A stretch of 64,000 nt of DNA from Bosea sp. 685 (GTDB taxonomy: Bacteria > Pseudomonadota > Alphaproteobacteria > Rhizobiales > Beijerinckiaceae). Made by a program: the position numbers and the translations under genes. Under the pieces are notes generated by a model that worked only from the letters and a program-made list of their open reading frames with translations, was not told the DNA's origin and ran no database searches. The stretch's first letter is position 1; the number at the start of each line of letters is the position of its first letter. The stretch is taken from assembly GCF_031884435.1 (NCBI RefSeq), contig NZ_CP134779.1, positions 5,394,001 through 5,458,000 of the forward strand, in the 5' to 3' direction. This document shows, one piece after another, positions 39,153 to 47,908 of the stretch.

Positions 39153-39228
39153 GTCCTACTCTATCAAAACCCAAGCGCTTGGGAAATAGCTGATCGATGT
39201 CCGACAGAACGGACCATCAGCGCCCGAG

Positions 39229-40107
39229 TTACTGCGTCTGCGTGAGCGGCAACGGGGCCGGCTTTGGACGCGGCTTGGGCTTAGCGGCCGGCTTCGGCTC
39301 GCTGGTGATGCCGAGACGCGCCCGGATCGATGCCGCCCGCGCCTCGGTGACGCGCGCGCCGCAGAAGCCGAGCGAGCCCTCGCGCTGGAAGTCGCGGCAG
39401 GTCAGTTCGCGCTCGGCCGAGAAGCTCGCCTGCTCGCGCGCGATGGCGCGCTGGTCGACCGCATCGCCCTTGGCGCCCAGCACCCGATAGCCCTCGCGCA
39501 CCGCCCTCTCAGCCGTGCCGCGCGCGGATTCGATCTCCTTGGCGCGAGAGACGAGCGTGCGCGAATCCGGCCCCCACAGGCCGCGCGGATCGATCCGACA
39601 GGCAGCGGCCTCGACGACGCAGGGCTGCGCCGGCTCGACCACGAGGAAAGCACCGTCGAGCACGTCGAAGACGATCGGGCAGATCGAGGCCTCGAGCTTG
39701 TAGCGCGGTACGCCGGCGGGTCTTCCCAGCGATGTCAGCGGCACCGGCGCATCGCCGAACGAGATCGCGCAAGGCTCGACCAGATTGCTGGCCTGGAAGC
39801 CCTCCGCGTTGAGCTTCAGCCCGTAGCCGGCCGCGGTCTTCTCGAAGACCGCCTCGCCGAAGCCGCCATTGCGCCTGAGCGTCCGGCCGATAATCGCCTC
39901 CTCGCCCGCGACCTTGATCGCCGGCATCACATGGGCGCGCGGTGTCACTGGCCCGCCGCCGGAGGCAGGCGGCGCGGCCTGATGGGCGCCGGCCTGGTTC
40001 AGCGGCTGGGCGCCGGGCAATTGCAGCGGCTGGGCGCAAGCGAGCGTCGTCCCGCCGGCAAGGGCGAGCAGGGCAAGGCTCGTGGCAAGGCGCAGATGTC
40101 GGTTCAC
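39229..40107 (-). CDS. Extensin-like secreted protein of unknown function
   Basis: About 292 residues from a GTG at 40107; the frame is open to 40281 but the extra part is encoded by intergenic repeats. A signal peptide precedes CAQPLQLPGAQPL. The middle contains Cys residues in LVEPCAISFG, EASICPIVFDV, AQPCVVEAAACRID and later ELTCRDFQREG and LGFCGARV, suggesting disulfides. The C-terminus is Pro/Lys rich (KPAAKPKPRPKPAPLP). I recognise no certain domain; extensin-like C-terminal proteins are one possibility. Confidence 0.7.
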   Translation of the reverse strand: MNRHLRLATSLALLALAGGTTLACAQPLQLPGAQPLNQAGAHQAAPPASGGGPVTPRAHVMPAIKVAGEEAIIGRTLRRNGGFGEAVFEKTAAGYGLKLNAEGFQASNLVEPCAISFGDAPVPLTSLGRPAGVPRYKLEASICPIVFDVLDGAFLVVEPAQPCVVEAAACRIDPRGLWGPDSRTLVSRAKEIESARGTAERAVREGYRVLGAKGDAVDQRAIAREQASFSAERELTCRDFQREGSLGFCGARVTEARAASIRARLGITSEPKPAAKPKPRPKPAPLPLTQTQ

Positions 40108-40119
40108 GTCACAACCCTG

Positions 40120-40183
40120 GCGAAGACTCGACCGAGCGAAGACTCGACCGAGCGAAGACTCGACCGAGCGAAGACTCGACCGA
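40120..40183. repeat. Four tandem 16-bp repeats
   Basis: The unit gcgaagactcgaccga occurs four times without change at 40120, 40136, 40152 and 40168, followed by a degenerate fifth start. It lies immediately upstream of the secreted protein gene on the minus strand. There are no spacers, so it is not CRISPR. Confidence 0.97.
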
Positions 40184-40365
40184 GCGAAGGCTTGGCAAGT
40201 CCAATGAAAGCTCGGCAAGCCCGAAAAAAGCTTGGGCATTCCGCCTTGAATGACGGGGGCCGCGCCGGCACGCAAGGACACAAGCGCAACACCGGCTGGG
40301 AATGATCCCGTCGCGACCGAGCCCGGCCATAGCGACGGCGCCAGATTCTTAATCGGCTCTCGTGT

Positions 40366-40398
40366 CTTGCAAGGGCGGGAACACCCTCACTATATACG
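40366..40398 (+). promoter_or_regulatory. Possible sigma-32-type promoter of dnaK
   Basis: CTTG at 40366 followed after 19 nt by ACTATATACG at 40389 resembles the alphaproteobacterial heat-shock promoter (CTTG, 17-18 nt, CYTATNTNNG) with one mismatch and slightly long spacing. It is about 150 nt before the dnaK ATG. The match is partial. Confidence 0.35.
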
Positions 40399-40545
40399 CC
40401 GCCAAGAGGCGGTTTCATCACCGCTCGACGTGGAATGCCGGTTTCGCTCGCCGCAGCAGGCGGGGGCGGCCCGGTCCATGGGCCGGAAGGCGGCGCTCAG
40501 GCGTCGCGGGCCGGCGATCTGCTCAATTTAAAAGGGATCCCCTCC

Positions 40546-42477
40546 ATGGGTAAAGTTATTGGTATCGACCTCGGCACGACAAACTCCTGCGTCGCGGTCA
40601 TGGAAGGCTCTACACCCAAGGTCATCGAGAATTCGGAAGGTGCCCGCACCACGCCGTCGATCGTGGCCATCACCGATGACGGCGAACGCCTCGTCGGCCA
40701 GCCGGCCAAGCGCCAGGCTGTCACCAACCCCGAGCGCACCTTCTTCGCGATCAAGCGCCTGATCGGTCGGACCTTCGACGATCCGATGACGCAGAAGGAC
40801 ATGCATCTCGTCCCCTACAAGATCAAGAAAGCGGCTGCCGGCGACGCCTGGGTCGAGGCCGACGGCACTGACTATTCGCCCTCGCAGATCTCGGCCTTCA
40901 CGCTGACCAAGATGAAGGAGACCGCGGAGGCTTATCTCGGCCAGCCGGTCACCCAGGCCGTCATCACGGTCCCGGCCTATTTCAACGACGCCCAGCGCCA
41001 GGCGACGAAGGATGCCGGCCGCATCGCCGGCCTCGAAGTGCTGCGCATCATCAATGAGCCGACCGCGGCAGCGCTGGCCTATGGCCTCGACAAGAAGTCG
41101 GCCGGCACGATCGCGGTCTATGACCTCGGCGGCGGCACCTTCGACGTCTCGATCCTCGAGATCGGCGACGGCGTCTTCGAGGTGAAGTCGACCAATGGCG
41201 ACACCTTCCTCGGCGGCGAGGATTTCGACATGCGCCTCGTCGAATATCTCGCCGATGAGTTCAAGCGTGAGCAGGGCATCGACCTGAAGAAGGACAAGCT
41301 CGCGCTGCAGCGCCTGAAGGAAGCCGCCGAGAAGGCCAAGATCGAGCTCTCGACCACGGCCCAGACCGAAATCAACCTGCCCTATATCACGGCTGACGCT
41401 TCCGGGCCGAAGCATCTCGCCATCAAGCTCTCGCGCGCCAAGTTCGAGAGCCTGGTCGACGATCTGGTCCAGCGCACCATCGAGCCCTGCAAGAAGGCGC
41501 TCAAGGATGCCGGTCTTTCGGCGGGCCAGATCGACGAGGTCGTTCTCGTCGGCGGCATGACCCGCATGCCGAAGGTCCAGGAAGTGGTGAAGCAGTTCTT
41601 CGGCAAGGAGCCGCATAAGGGCGTCAACCCGGACGAGGTCGTGGCCATCGGCGCCGCGATCCAGGCCGGTGTGCTGCAGGGTGACGTCAAGGACGTGCTC
41701 CTGCTCGACGTGACCCCGCTTTCGCTCGGCATCGAGACGCTGGGCGGCGTGTTCACGCGCCTGATCGACCGCAACACCACGATCCCGACCAAGAAGAGCC
41801 AGGTCTTCTCCACTGCCGAGGACAATCAGCAGGCGGTGACGATCCGGGTCTTCCAGGGCGAGCGCGAGATGGCGGCCGACAACAAGATGCTCGGCCAGTT
41901 CGACCTGATGGGCATTCCCCCGTCTCCGCGCGGCATGCCGCAGATCGAGGTGACCTTCGACATCGACGCCAACGGCATCGTCTCGGTGACGGCGAAGGAC
42001 AAGGCCACCAACAAGGAGCAGCAGATCCGCATCCAGGCGTCTGGCGGCCTGTCGGAGGCCGACATCCAGAAGATGGTCAAGGATGCCGAGGCCAATGCCG
42101 GCGAGGACAAGAAGCGCCGCGAGCTGGTCGAGGCCAAGAACCAGGGCGAGAGCCTGGTGCACTCGACCGAGAAGTCGCTGAAGGACTATGGCGACAAGGT
42201 CACGGCCGCCGACAAGACGGCGATCGAGACCGCGCTCGACGCGCTGAAGGCGGCCCTGGCGGAAGACAACGCCGAGACCATCTCGGCGCGCACCACGGAT
42301 GTGATGCAGGCTTCGATGAAGCTGGGCGAGGCCATGTATGCGGCGAGCCAGACAGAGGGCGCCGCGGCGGCCGATGGCGGCGACGAGCATGCGGCTGAAG
42401 CCAAGAAGGACGACGTCATCGACGCCGACTTCAAGGACGTCAGCGACGACAAGGGCGACAAGAAGAAGAGCGCCTGA
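40546..42477 (+). CDS. dnaK: Molecular chaperone DnaK (Hsp70)
   Basis: 643 residues from the ATG at 40546, after an AAAGGGA site. The ATPase domain shows [35 protein letters not shown] and [20 protein letters not shown]; the substrate domain starts after [14 protein letters not shown]; the tail ends with the usual acidic stretch [15 protein letters not shown]. With DnaJ and GrpE it folds and protects proteins in the cytoplasm. The dnaJ partner follows after one inserted gene; grpE is not in this window. Confidence 0.99.
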   Translation: MGKVIGIDLGTTNSCVAVMEGSTPKVIENSEGARTTPSIVAITDDGERLVGQPAKRQAVTNPERTFFAIKRLIGRTFDDPMTQKDMHLVPYKIKKAAAGDAWVEADGTDYSPSQISAFTLTKMKETAEAYLGQPVTQAVITVPAYFNDAQRQATKDAGRIAGLEVLRIINEPTAAALAYGLDKKSAGTIAVYDLGGGTFDVSILEIGDGVFEVKSTNGDTFLGGEDFDMRLVEYLADEFKREQGIDLKKDKLALQRLKEAAEKAKIELSTTAQTEINLPYITADASGPKHLAIKLSRAKFESLVDDLVQRTIEPCKKALKDAGLSAGQIDEVVLVGGMTRMPKVQEVVKQFFGKEPHKGVNPDEVVAIGAAIQAGVLQGDVKDVLLLDVTPLSLGIETLGGVFTRLIDRNTTIPTKKSQVFSTAEDNQQAVTIRVFQGEREMAADNKMLGQFDLMGIPPSPRGMPQIEVTFDIDANGIVSVTAKDKATNKEQQIRIQASGGLSEADIQKMVKDAEANAGEDKKRRELVEAKNQGESLVHSTEKSLKDYGDKVTAADKTAIETALDALKAALAEDNAETISARTTDVMQASMKLGEAMYAASQTEGAAAADGGDEHAAEAKKDDVIDADFKDVSDDKGDKKKSA

Positions 42478-42489
42478 TTGCACGACCTA

Positions 42490-42515
42490 GGCAGAGGGGC
42501 GAATGCCCCTCTGCC
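42490..42515 (+). terminator. Strong hairpin after dnaK
   Basis: GGCAGAGGGGC and GCCCCTCTGCC (11 bp each) enclose gaat, starting 12 bp after the dnaK stop. No U-run follows (tcaagattatt), so termination would be partial or the hairpin may protect the dnaK message 3' end. Confidence 0.7.
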
Positions 42516-42580
42516 TCAAGATTATTCGTGTTGGATAGCCCGCCGACTAGAGATAGCCATCGTCATGGTCCGCCCACAAC

Positions 42581-43132
42581 ATGATCACGGACACTCCCGC
42601 AAAGCCTAGACATCAGGGATTTCAACCGATTTATTTTATTGCTGTTGGCGCCCTTATTATGGGAATTCCAACACTGGTCTGGGTTTTAATCAGCGTTGTG
42701 GAATATAATAACCGGCAGACCGCGACCGTTGTCTCTGAAATCTCAGGATGCAACATCAACTATCGGACTTTCTTGAGCCGCCGAAAAGGAATCTACTTTG
42801 TCGATTGCGCAACGGTAGAAGAACAAGCCAAGGCAAACGACATCAGTATCTACACGGTCACAAGGCAGAAGCAGATAACTCTCGAATACGAACTCGCGGG
42901 GCATAAGCAGATTGCCTCGGCGATCGTCCCGGCATCTGAATTTGATCCGCCGCTGATTGGGACAAGCGTTTCAATCGCCAGAATGGGAAGCCCCAAGCAA
43001 TCAATTCGCTTGATTGACGAGGGAAGAACATGGTTCTCCGCTCTCATGCAAATCGTCGGTTGGCTCTCGCTCCTCACTTTGATGTTCGCGGTTGCCCTCC
43101 GACGCTCTCCAAAACAAGACGGAGCGCGTTAA
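42581..43132 (+). CDS. Hypothetical membrane protein, low GC, between dnaK and dnaJ
   Basis: 183 residues. A hydrophobic segment after residue 16 (YFIAVGALIMGIPTLVWVLI) and another near the C-terminus (LMQIVGWLSLLTLMFAVAL) bracket a soluble domain of about 110 residues with two Cys (SGCNINY, FVDCATV). The layout recalls DUF3592-type proteins, but I cannot confirm the match. Base composition is visibly lower in G+C than the flanking chaperone genes and many codons end in A or T, suggesting recent acquisition. It ends 3 bp before dnaJ. Confidence 0.75.
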   Translation: MITDTPAKPRHQGFQPIYFIAVGALIMGIPTLVWVLISVVEYNNRQTATVVSEISGCNINYRTFLSRRKGIYFVDCATVEEQAKANDISIYTVTRQKQITLEYELAGHKQIASAIVPASEFDPPLIGTSVSIARMGSPKQSIRLIDEGRTWFSALMQIVGWLSLLTLMFAVALRRSPKQDGAR

Positions 43133-43135
43133 CCC

Positions 43136-44275
43136 GTGTCCAAGCGCGACTATTACGAAATCCTCGGCGTCTCCAAGACCGCTAGCGATGCGGAGCTGAA
43201 GAGTTCCTTCCGCAAGCAGGCGATGCAGTGCCATCCTGATCGTCATCCCGGCGACAAGGGAGCTGAGGCCAAGTTCAAGGAACTGAACGAGGCCTATCAG
43301 GTCCTGTCCGACGAGCAGAAGCGCGCGGCCTATGACCGCTTCGGCCACCAGGCTTTCGAGAATGGCGGCGGGGGCGGCGGCAATCCCGATTTCTCCGACT
43401 TCATGTCGGACATCTTCGACTCCTTCTTCGGCGATGCCAGGGGCGGCGGACGCGGCGGCGCGCGCGCAGCCAATGGCCGCGAGCGCGGCGCCGATCTGCG
43501 CTACAATCTCGAGATCGGCCTGGAGGACGCCTTTGCAGGCAAGAACGCCTCGATCCGCGTGCCGACCTCGATCGCCTGCGAGGCCTGCTCCGGCTCCGGC
43601 GCCAAGCCGGGCTCCAAATCGCGGCAATGCCCGACCTGCGGCGGCCATGGCCGGGTGCGCGCCAATCAGGGCTTCTTCTCGGTCGAGCGCACCTGCCCGA
43701 CCTGCAATGGCCGCGGCGAGATCATCGACGACCCCTGCAAGATCTGCCAGGGCGCGGGCCGGGTCACGCGCGAGCGCACGCTTGCCGTCAACATCCCGGC
43801 CGGCGTCGAGGACGGCACGCGCATCCGGCTTGCCGGAGAGGGCGAGGCCGGCCTGCGCGGCGGACCGGCGGGCGATCTCTACATCTTCCTTTCGATCAGG
43901 CCGCACGCGATCTTCCAGCGCGACGGCGCCGATCTGTTCTGCCGCGTGCCGCTCGGCCTGACTTCGGCTGCGCTCGGCGGCGAGATCGAGGTGCCGACGC
44001 TGACAGGCGAGCAGGCCAGGGTGAAGATCCCCGAGGGCACGCAGACCGGCAAGCAGTTCCGCCTCAAGGGCAAGGGCATGAGCGTGTTGCGCTCGCGCGA
44101 GGTCGGCGATCTCTACATCCAGGTGTTGATCGAGACGCCGCAGAAGCTCACCGCCCGCCAGCGCGAATTGCTGCTGGAATTCGAGCGCGAGAGCTCGCAT
44201 TCGACCCACCCCGAAGCCGCCGGCTTCTTCGGCCGCGTGAAGGACTTTCTGGGCGGGCTCGGCGGCGCGGCTTGA
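43136..44275 (+). CDS. dnaJ: Chaperone protein DnaJ (Hsp40)
   Basis: 379 residues from a GTG start. The J domain ([20 protein letters not shown]) has the HPD motif in [10 protein letters not shown] Gly/Phe-rich linker leads to four zinc-binding CxxCxGxG motifs: [24 protein letters not shown] and CKICQGAG. The C-terminal substrate domains follow. It stimulates the DnaK ATPase. No ribosome binding site is evident close to the GTG, and translation may be coupled to the preceding gene. Confidence 0.98.
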   Translation: MSKRDYYEILGVSKTASDAELKSSFRKQAMQCHPDRHPGDKGAEAKFKELNEAYQVLSDEQKRAAYDRFGHQAFENGGGGGGNPDFSDFMSDIFDSFFGDARGGGRGGARAANGRERGADLRYNLEIGLEDAFAGKNASIRVPTSIACEACSGSGAKPGSKSRQCPTCGGHGRVRANQGFFSVERTCPTCNGRGEIIDDPCKICQGAGRVTRERTLAVNIPAGVEDGTRIRLAGEGEAGLRGGPAGDLYIFLSIRPHAIFQRDGADLFCRVPLGLTSAALGGEIEVPTLTGEQARVKIPEGTQTGKQFRLKGKGMSVLRSREVGDLYIQVLIETPQKLTARQRELLLEFERESSHSTHPEAAGFFGRVKDFLGGLGGAA

Positions 44276-44280
44276 CCCCG

Positions 44281-44398
44281 ACGTCATTGCGAGCGCAGCG
44301 AAGCAATCCGGTCTCGTAGAGCGCGGCGGCCCCTGGATTGCTTCGCGGAGCCTGTACTCGGGCTTGCCGAAGGCAAGACCCGGGTGCTCGCAATGACG
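44281..44398. repeat. Interspersed palindrome (gtcattgcgagcg family)
   Basis: The left arm cgtcattgcgagcgcagcga and inner gaagcaatcc are complemented by ggattgcttcgcgg and ctcgcaatgacgg. It follows dnaJ and lies before the convergent csbD gene. Confidence 0.88.
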
Positions 44399-44412
44399 GG
44401 CAGCGGTAAAGC

Positions 44413-44448
44413 ACACACAAAAACGGGCCGCCTTCCGGCAGCCCGTTC
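44413..44448 (-). terminator. Rho-independent terminator of the csbD gene
   Basis: On the minus strand ACGGGC-TGCCGG-AA-GGCGGCCCGT forms a stem followed by TTTTTGTGTGT. It begins about 23 nt after the CsbD stop codon. Confidence 0.85.
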
Positions 44449-44470
44449 TTCGATCGAAGCCTGACCGCAA

Positions 44471-44662
44471 TCAGACCTTGTCGATCACCTTCTTGACGGC
44501 GTCCTTGCCCTTGCCGAGCGCCTGCTGAGCCTCGCCCTTGCGCTCCTGAGCCATGCCCTCGGCCTCCAGGCCGGGCTTGTTCAGCGCCTTGCCGGCTGCC
44601 TGCTTGACGTTACCGGCGGCCTCATTGGCCAGGCCCTTGATCTTATCGGCAGTGCTGCCCAT
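44471..44662 (-). CDS. CsbD-family stress protein
   Basis: 63 residues from the ATG at 44662 behind GAAGGA. The sequence is helical and hydrophilic with the CsbD pattern STADKIKGLANEAAGNVKQA and AQERKGEAQQALGKGKDAVK. CsbD proteins accumulate in general stress; no biochemical function is known. A promoter resembling EcfG sites precedes it. Confidence 0.93.
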   Translation of the reverse strand: MGSTADKIKGLANEAAGNVKQAAGKALNKPGLEAEGMAQERKGEAQQALGKGKDAVKKVIDKV

Positions 44663-44714
44663 CGTCTCGATCCTTCTCTCTAATTCGCGCCGTCCTTGCG
44701 GCTTGAGACGAGGA

Positions 44715-44739
44715 AACCAGCGGGCGTAAGGAAGGTTCC
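44715..44739 (-). promoter_or_regulatory. EcfG-like general-stress promoter of csbD
   Basis: On the minus strand GGAAC (44739-44735), a 16-nt spacer and GGTT (44718-44715) match the alphaproteobacterial EcfG consensus GGAAC-N16/17-CGTT except for one base. The likely start of transcription is about 45 nt before the CsbD ATG. Confidence 0.5.
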
Positions 44740-44756
44740 CGGGAATTTTCGAGAGC

Positions 44757-45599
44757 TCAAGATGTGCCCGGCGGCGCGCTGGAGGCGCTTTGCGTCGCCA
44801 TTGCGCGCAAAGCTTCACCGGTCGCAGCGTCGGCCGGGAAGAAGGTCTCCAGCGCCAGCTCCGACAGCGTGATGTCCACCGGCGTGCCGAAAACCGTCGT
44901 CGTTGAGATCAGGGACAAGACCGTCTCGCCCAGCTGCAGTCGCAGCGGCACCACGATGGCTGGCTCGGCTTCGAGCTCCTGCGCGTGGCCCTTGCGAGCA
45001 GGCTGGACGGGCGCCGGATAGGTCAGAAATTCGGCCAGGAGATCGGCCAGCACCGGATCGGCCGTCGCCCGGATCTGCTGGCGCAGGCGCGCGAGCAGAT
45101 GCATCCGCCACTCCCCCAGATTCACGATGAGCGGGGCAAGTCCGGCCGGATGCAGCGAGAGCCGCAGCACATTGACGGGCGGCCGCAGCAGATCGGCATC
45201 CGCGATCAGGCCAAGCAGCGGCGCAATCGCAGCGTTGGCGGCGAGCAGCGTCCAGTGGCGGTCCACCGCCAGCGCCGGATAGGGCTCGTGGCCCTTGAGC
45301 ACGAGGTCGATCGCGGCCTTCGCCGCCTGCAGGCCGGGATCTTCCAGGGCGCGCTCCAGATAGACCGGCGCATAGCCCGCCGCCAGCAGCAGCGCATTGC
45401 GCTCGCGCAGCGGCACGCCGAGATGCTCGCAGAGCAGCAGGACCATGTCGCGACTCGGTTGCGAGCGGCCGCTTTCGAGGAAGCTGAGATGCTTCTGCGA
45501 GATCTCGGCCTCGAGCGCGAGATCGAGCTGGCTGAGCCGGCGCAACTGTCGCCAATCGCGGATGAGCGAGCCGACCATGGGCTGATGATGCTTGTTCAT
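44757..45599 (-). CDS. XRE-family regulator with MmyB-like ligand domain
   Basis: 280 residues. The N-terminal HTH reads IRDWRQLRRLSQLDLALEAE then ISQKHLSFLESGRSQPS. The remainder is an MmyB-like PAS-type ligand-binding domain (ALAVDRHWTLLAANAAIAPL and GEWRMHLLARLRQQ). It is divergent from the membrane protein at 45.7 kb with about 145 bp between, so that gene is the likely target. Confidence 0.92.
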   Translation of the reverse strand: MNKHHQPMVGSLIRDWRQLRRLSQLDLALEAEISQKHLSFLESGRSQPSRDMVLLLCEHLGVPLRERNALLLAAGYAPVYLERALEDPGLQAAKAAIDLVLKGHEPYPALAVDRHWTLLAANAAIAPLLGLIADADLLRPPVNVLRLSLHPAGLAPLIVNLGEWRMHLLARLRQQIRATADPVLADLLAEFLTYPAPVQPARKGHAQELEAEPAIVVPLRLQLGETVLSLISTTTVFGTPVDITLSELALETFFPADAATGEALRAMATQSASSAPPGTS

Positions 45600-45744
45600 G
45601 GCGCAAAACCTATCCGAGAGCGGCTCGTTTTCAATTACCTCGCGCTTAATCGACCCGCCGACACGATCCCGTCAGCATGGCCTCCATCGACCACGGCCCG
45701 GGCGGCTCAAGACCGCCCCGGCCACAACCAAGGAGACCAGAGCG

Positions 45745-46161
45745 ATGTCCATGATCCAATCCTCGCGCTTCCTGCGCAACGCCCTTGCCGCAGACGCCGC
45801 CGCCTGCGCCGCCACCGGCCTGCTGCTTGCCATGGCGGCCGGTCCGCTCTCTGGCTTGCTGGGCTTCCCCACAAGCTTCCTGCGCGGAGCCGGCCTCGTG
45901 CTGCTGCCCTGTGCGGCGCTGCTCGCCTGGTTCTGCGCTCGCGAAACCCTGCCGCGCCTGGCCGTCCATGCCGTGATCGGCGTCAACATCCTCTGGGTCG
46001 CCGACAGCATCGCGATCCTGGTCGCGGGCTGGTTCCAGCCAAGCGGGCTCGGCATCGCCTTCGTGCTGGCGCAGGCCGCGGCCGTCGCTGTGATCACGGA
46101 GCTCGAGGTGATCGGCCTGAAGCGCTCGGCGGCCATCCCGACAGGCAGGCTCGCGGCGTAA
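45745..46161 (+). CDS. Four-helix membrane protein, hypothetical
   Basis: 138 residues from the ATG at 45745 behind AAGGAGA. About four hydrophobic segments cover most of the chain, including AACAATGLLLAMAAGPLSGL and VIGVNILWVADSIAILVAGW. No family recognised. Divergent XRE regulator upstream; the metNIQ terminator follows on the other strand. Confidence 0.82.
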   Translation: MSMIQSSRFLRNALAADAAACAATGLLLAMAAGPLSGLLGFPTSFLRGAGLVLLPCAALLAWFCARETLPRLAVHAVIGVNILWVADSIAILVAGWFQPSGLGIAFVLAQAAAVAVITELEVIGLKRSAAIPTGRLAA

Positions 46162-46185
46162 TCGGCACGGCCTTGCCCCAATACG

Positions 46186-46214
46186 AAAAAGCCCCGGATG
46201 CACGCATCCGGGGC
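46186..46214 (-). terminator. Rho-independent terminator of metNIQ
   Basis: Perfect 11-bp arms (46191-46201 and 46204-46214, GCCCCGGATGC on the minus strand) with a 2-nt loop are followed on the minus strand by TTTTTCG, about 40 nt after metQ. Confidence 0.93.
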
Positions 46215-46254
46215 AGGTGCCTGACCGCGATCGGGGCCAGGTGGGGAGGAAGGG

Positions 46255-47055
46255 TTACCAGCCGGCGAGCACCGCGCCCTTGAAGCGCTCGGCGACGAAG
46301 GCCTTGATCTCGGGGCTGTGATAGGCGTCGACCAGGGTCTTGACCCAGGGCTTGTCCTTGTCGGCGGCGCGGACCGCGATGAGATTGACGTAAGGGCCCT
46401 TCGGGTCCTCGCGCAGGATCGCCGAGGTCGGCTCGATCTTGGCGTCGACGGCGTAGTTGGTGTTGATCGCGGCGGCGGCCACGTCAGCCAGCGAACGCGG
46501 GGTCTGCGCCGCCTCGATCTCGATGACCTTCAGCTTCTTCGGGTTCGAGACGATGTCGGCCGGGCCCGGCTTGAAGCCGACGCCGTCCTTCAGCTTGATG
46601 ATGCCCTTGTCCTGCAGCAGCAGGAGCGAGCGGCCGCCATTGGTCGGGTCGTTCTGGATGGCGATGGTGGCGCCGTCCGGCACCTCGCCCCAGCTCTTGT
46701 ATTTGGCCGAATAGATGCCGAGCGGGAAGTTCACGGTCAGGCCGACGCTGACGATCTTGTAGCCGCGATCCTTCACCTGGTTGTCGAGATAGGGCTGGTT
46801 CTGGAAGGAGTTGGCCTCCAGCTCGCCGGCGTCGAGCGCCTGGTTCGGCACGACATAGTCGGAGAACTCGATGATCTTGAGGTCGATGCCCTGCTTGGCG
46901 ACGAGCGGCTTCAGCTTCTCCAGAATCTCGGCATGGGGACCGGGCGAGGCGCCGATGCGCACGAGCTGGGTCTGCTGGGCGAGCGCCGGAACAGTCAGCG
47001 TCAGGGCAAGAGCGGCAGAGGCTGCCAGCGTAGCGCGACGGGTGATGATGGACAT
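46255..47055 (-). CDS. metQ: Methionine ABC transporter substrate-binding protein
   Basis: 266 residues of the NlpA family. The signal peptide ends PALAQQ and lacks a lipobox Cys, so the protein is probably soluble in the periplasm. Hallmarks are RIGASPGPHAEILEKLKP, the EFSDYVVPNQALDAGELEAN block and NSFQNQPYLDNQ. It is the last gene of the metN-metI-metQ operon, separated from metI by an interspersed palindrome. Confidence 0.95.
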   Translation of the reverse strand: MSIITRRATLAASAALALTLTVPALAQQTQLVRIGASPGPHAEILEKLKPLVAKQGIDLKIIEFSDYVVPNQALDAGELEANSFQNQPYLDNQVKDRGYKIVSVGLTVNFPLGIYSAKYKSWGEVPDGATIAIQNDPTNGGRSLLLLQDKGIIKLKDGVGFKPGPADIVSNPKKLKVIEIEAAQTPRSLADVAAAAINTNYAVDAKIEPTSAILREDPKGPYVNLIAVRAADKDKPWVKTLVDAYHSPEIKAFVAERFKGAVLAGW

Positions 47056-47117
47056 GGGATGGGTTCCTTTGGTTGTGCGTGTTTGGTTGTGTTTGGGATT
47101 GCGGATCGAAAATCTCA

Positions 47118-47231
47118 GCCCTCATCCTGAGGAGCCGCGCAGCGGCGTCTCGAAGGATGCTTCAGGAGGCTCCGGAGATAGCTGGAGCATCCTTCGAGAC
47201 GCGGCCTGAAGGCCGCTCCTTAGGATAAGGG
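47118..47231. repeat. Interspersed palindrome (ccctcatcctgagg family) between metI and metQ
   Basis: The arms gccctcatcctgaggagc and gctccttaggataagggc are near-perfect complements, and inside them gcgtctcgaaggatgc pairs with gcatccttcgagacgc. This type is widespread in Rhizobiales intergenic regions. Confidence 0.9.
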
Positions 47232-47242
47232 CTGGTTAGGGT

Positions 47243-47908
47243 TCAGGCGTGGCGCAGACGCTTGTTGAGGCGGCGAGCAAGCCTGTCCCCGATGCTCTGG
47301 ACAGTCTGGACCAGGACGATCAGGACGGCGACGACGGCGGCCATGACATCGGGCATGAAGCGCTGGTAGCCGTAGCGGATGCCGAGATCGCCGAGCCCGC
47401 CGCCGCCGACCGCGCCGACCATGGCGGAGAAGCCGAGCAGGCTGACGATGGCGAGCGTGAGCCCGAGCACGATAGCGGGCAGCGACTCGGGCACCAAGAC
47501 CTTGCGCACGATCTGAACCGGCGTCGCGCCCATCGAACGGGCGGCCTCGACGAGCCCCTGATCGACCTCGCGGATCGCGCCCTCGATCAACCGCGCGATG
47601 AAGGGGGTGGAGGCGACCGTCAATGGCACGATCGCGGCCGCAGTGCCGATCGAGGTTCCCGCCAGCAAGCGCGTGAACGGAATGATCGCAACGACGAGGA
47701 TGATGAAGGGCGTCGAGCGCGTGGCGTTGACGAGCGCGCCGAGCACCGCGTTGGCGAAGGGCGCGGCAAACAGCTCGCCGCGCTTGCTCGTCGCCAGGAA
47801 GACGCCGAGCGGCAATCCCAGCAAGGTGCCGATCCCAGCCGCGACCGCGACCATGGTCAGCGTGTCGGCCGTGGCCTGGAGGATGAGCCGGATGATGTCA
47901 GGCGACAT
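47243..47908 (-). CDS. metI: Methionine ABC transporter permease
   Basis: 221 residues with five hydrophobic segments. MetI features are TLTMVAVAAGIGTLLGLPLG, NATRSTPFIILVVAIIPFTR and the coupling loop EAARSMGATPVQIVRKVLVP. Overlaps metN by 11 bp. Confidence 0.95.
   Translation of the reverse strand: MSPDIIRLILQATADTLTMVAVAAGIGTLLGLPLGVFLATSKRGELFAAPFANAVLGALVNATRSTPFIILVVAIIPFTRLLAGTSIGTAAAIVPLTVASTPFIARLIEGAIREVDQGLVEAARSMGATPVQIVRKVLVPESLPAIVLGLTLAIVSLLGFSAMVGAVGGGGLGDLGIRYGYQRFMPDVMAAVVAVLIVLVQTVQSIGDRLARRLNKRLRHA

Noticed and set aside
40120..40183. Tandem 16-bp repeats as a CRISPR array
   Set aside because: Units are directly adjacent with no spacers and there are no cas genes; it is a simple tandem repeat.
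40108..40281. N-terminal extension of the secreted protein at 39229
   Set aside because: It is encoded by the 16-bp repeats and would place the signal peptide inside the protein; GTG 40107 gives a proper export signal.
40528..42483. Long open frame antisense to dnaK
   Set aside because: It mirrors dnaK codons in a GC-rich genome, has no domain, and the sense strand encodes an unmistakable Hsp70.
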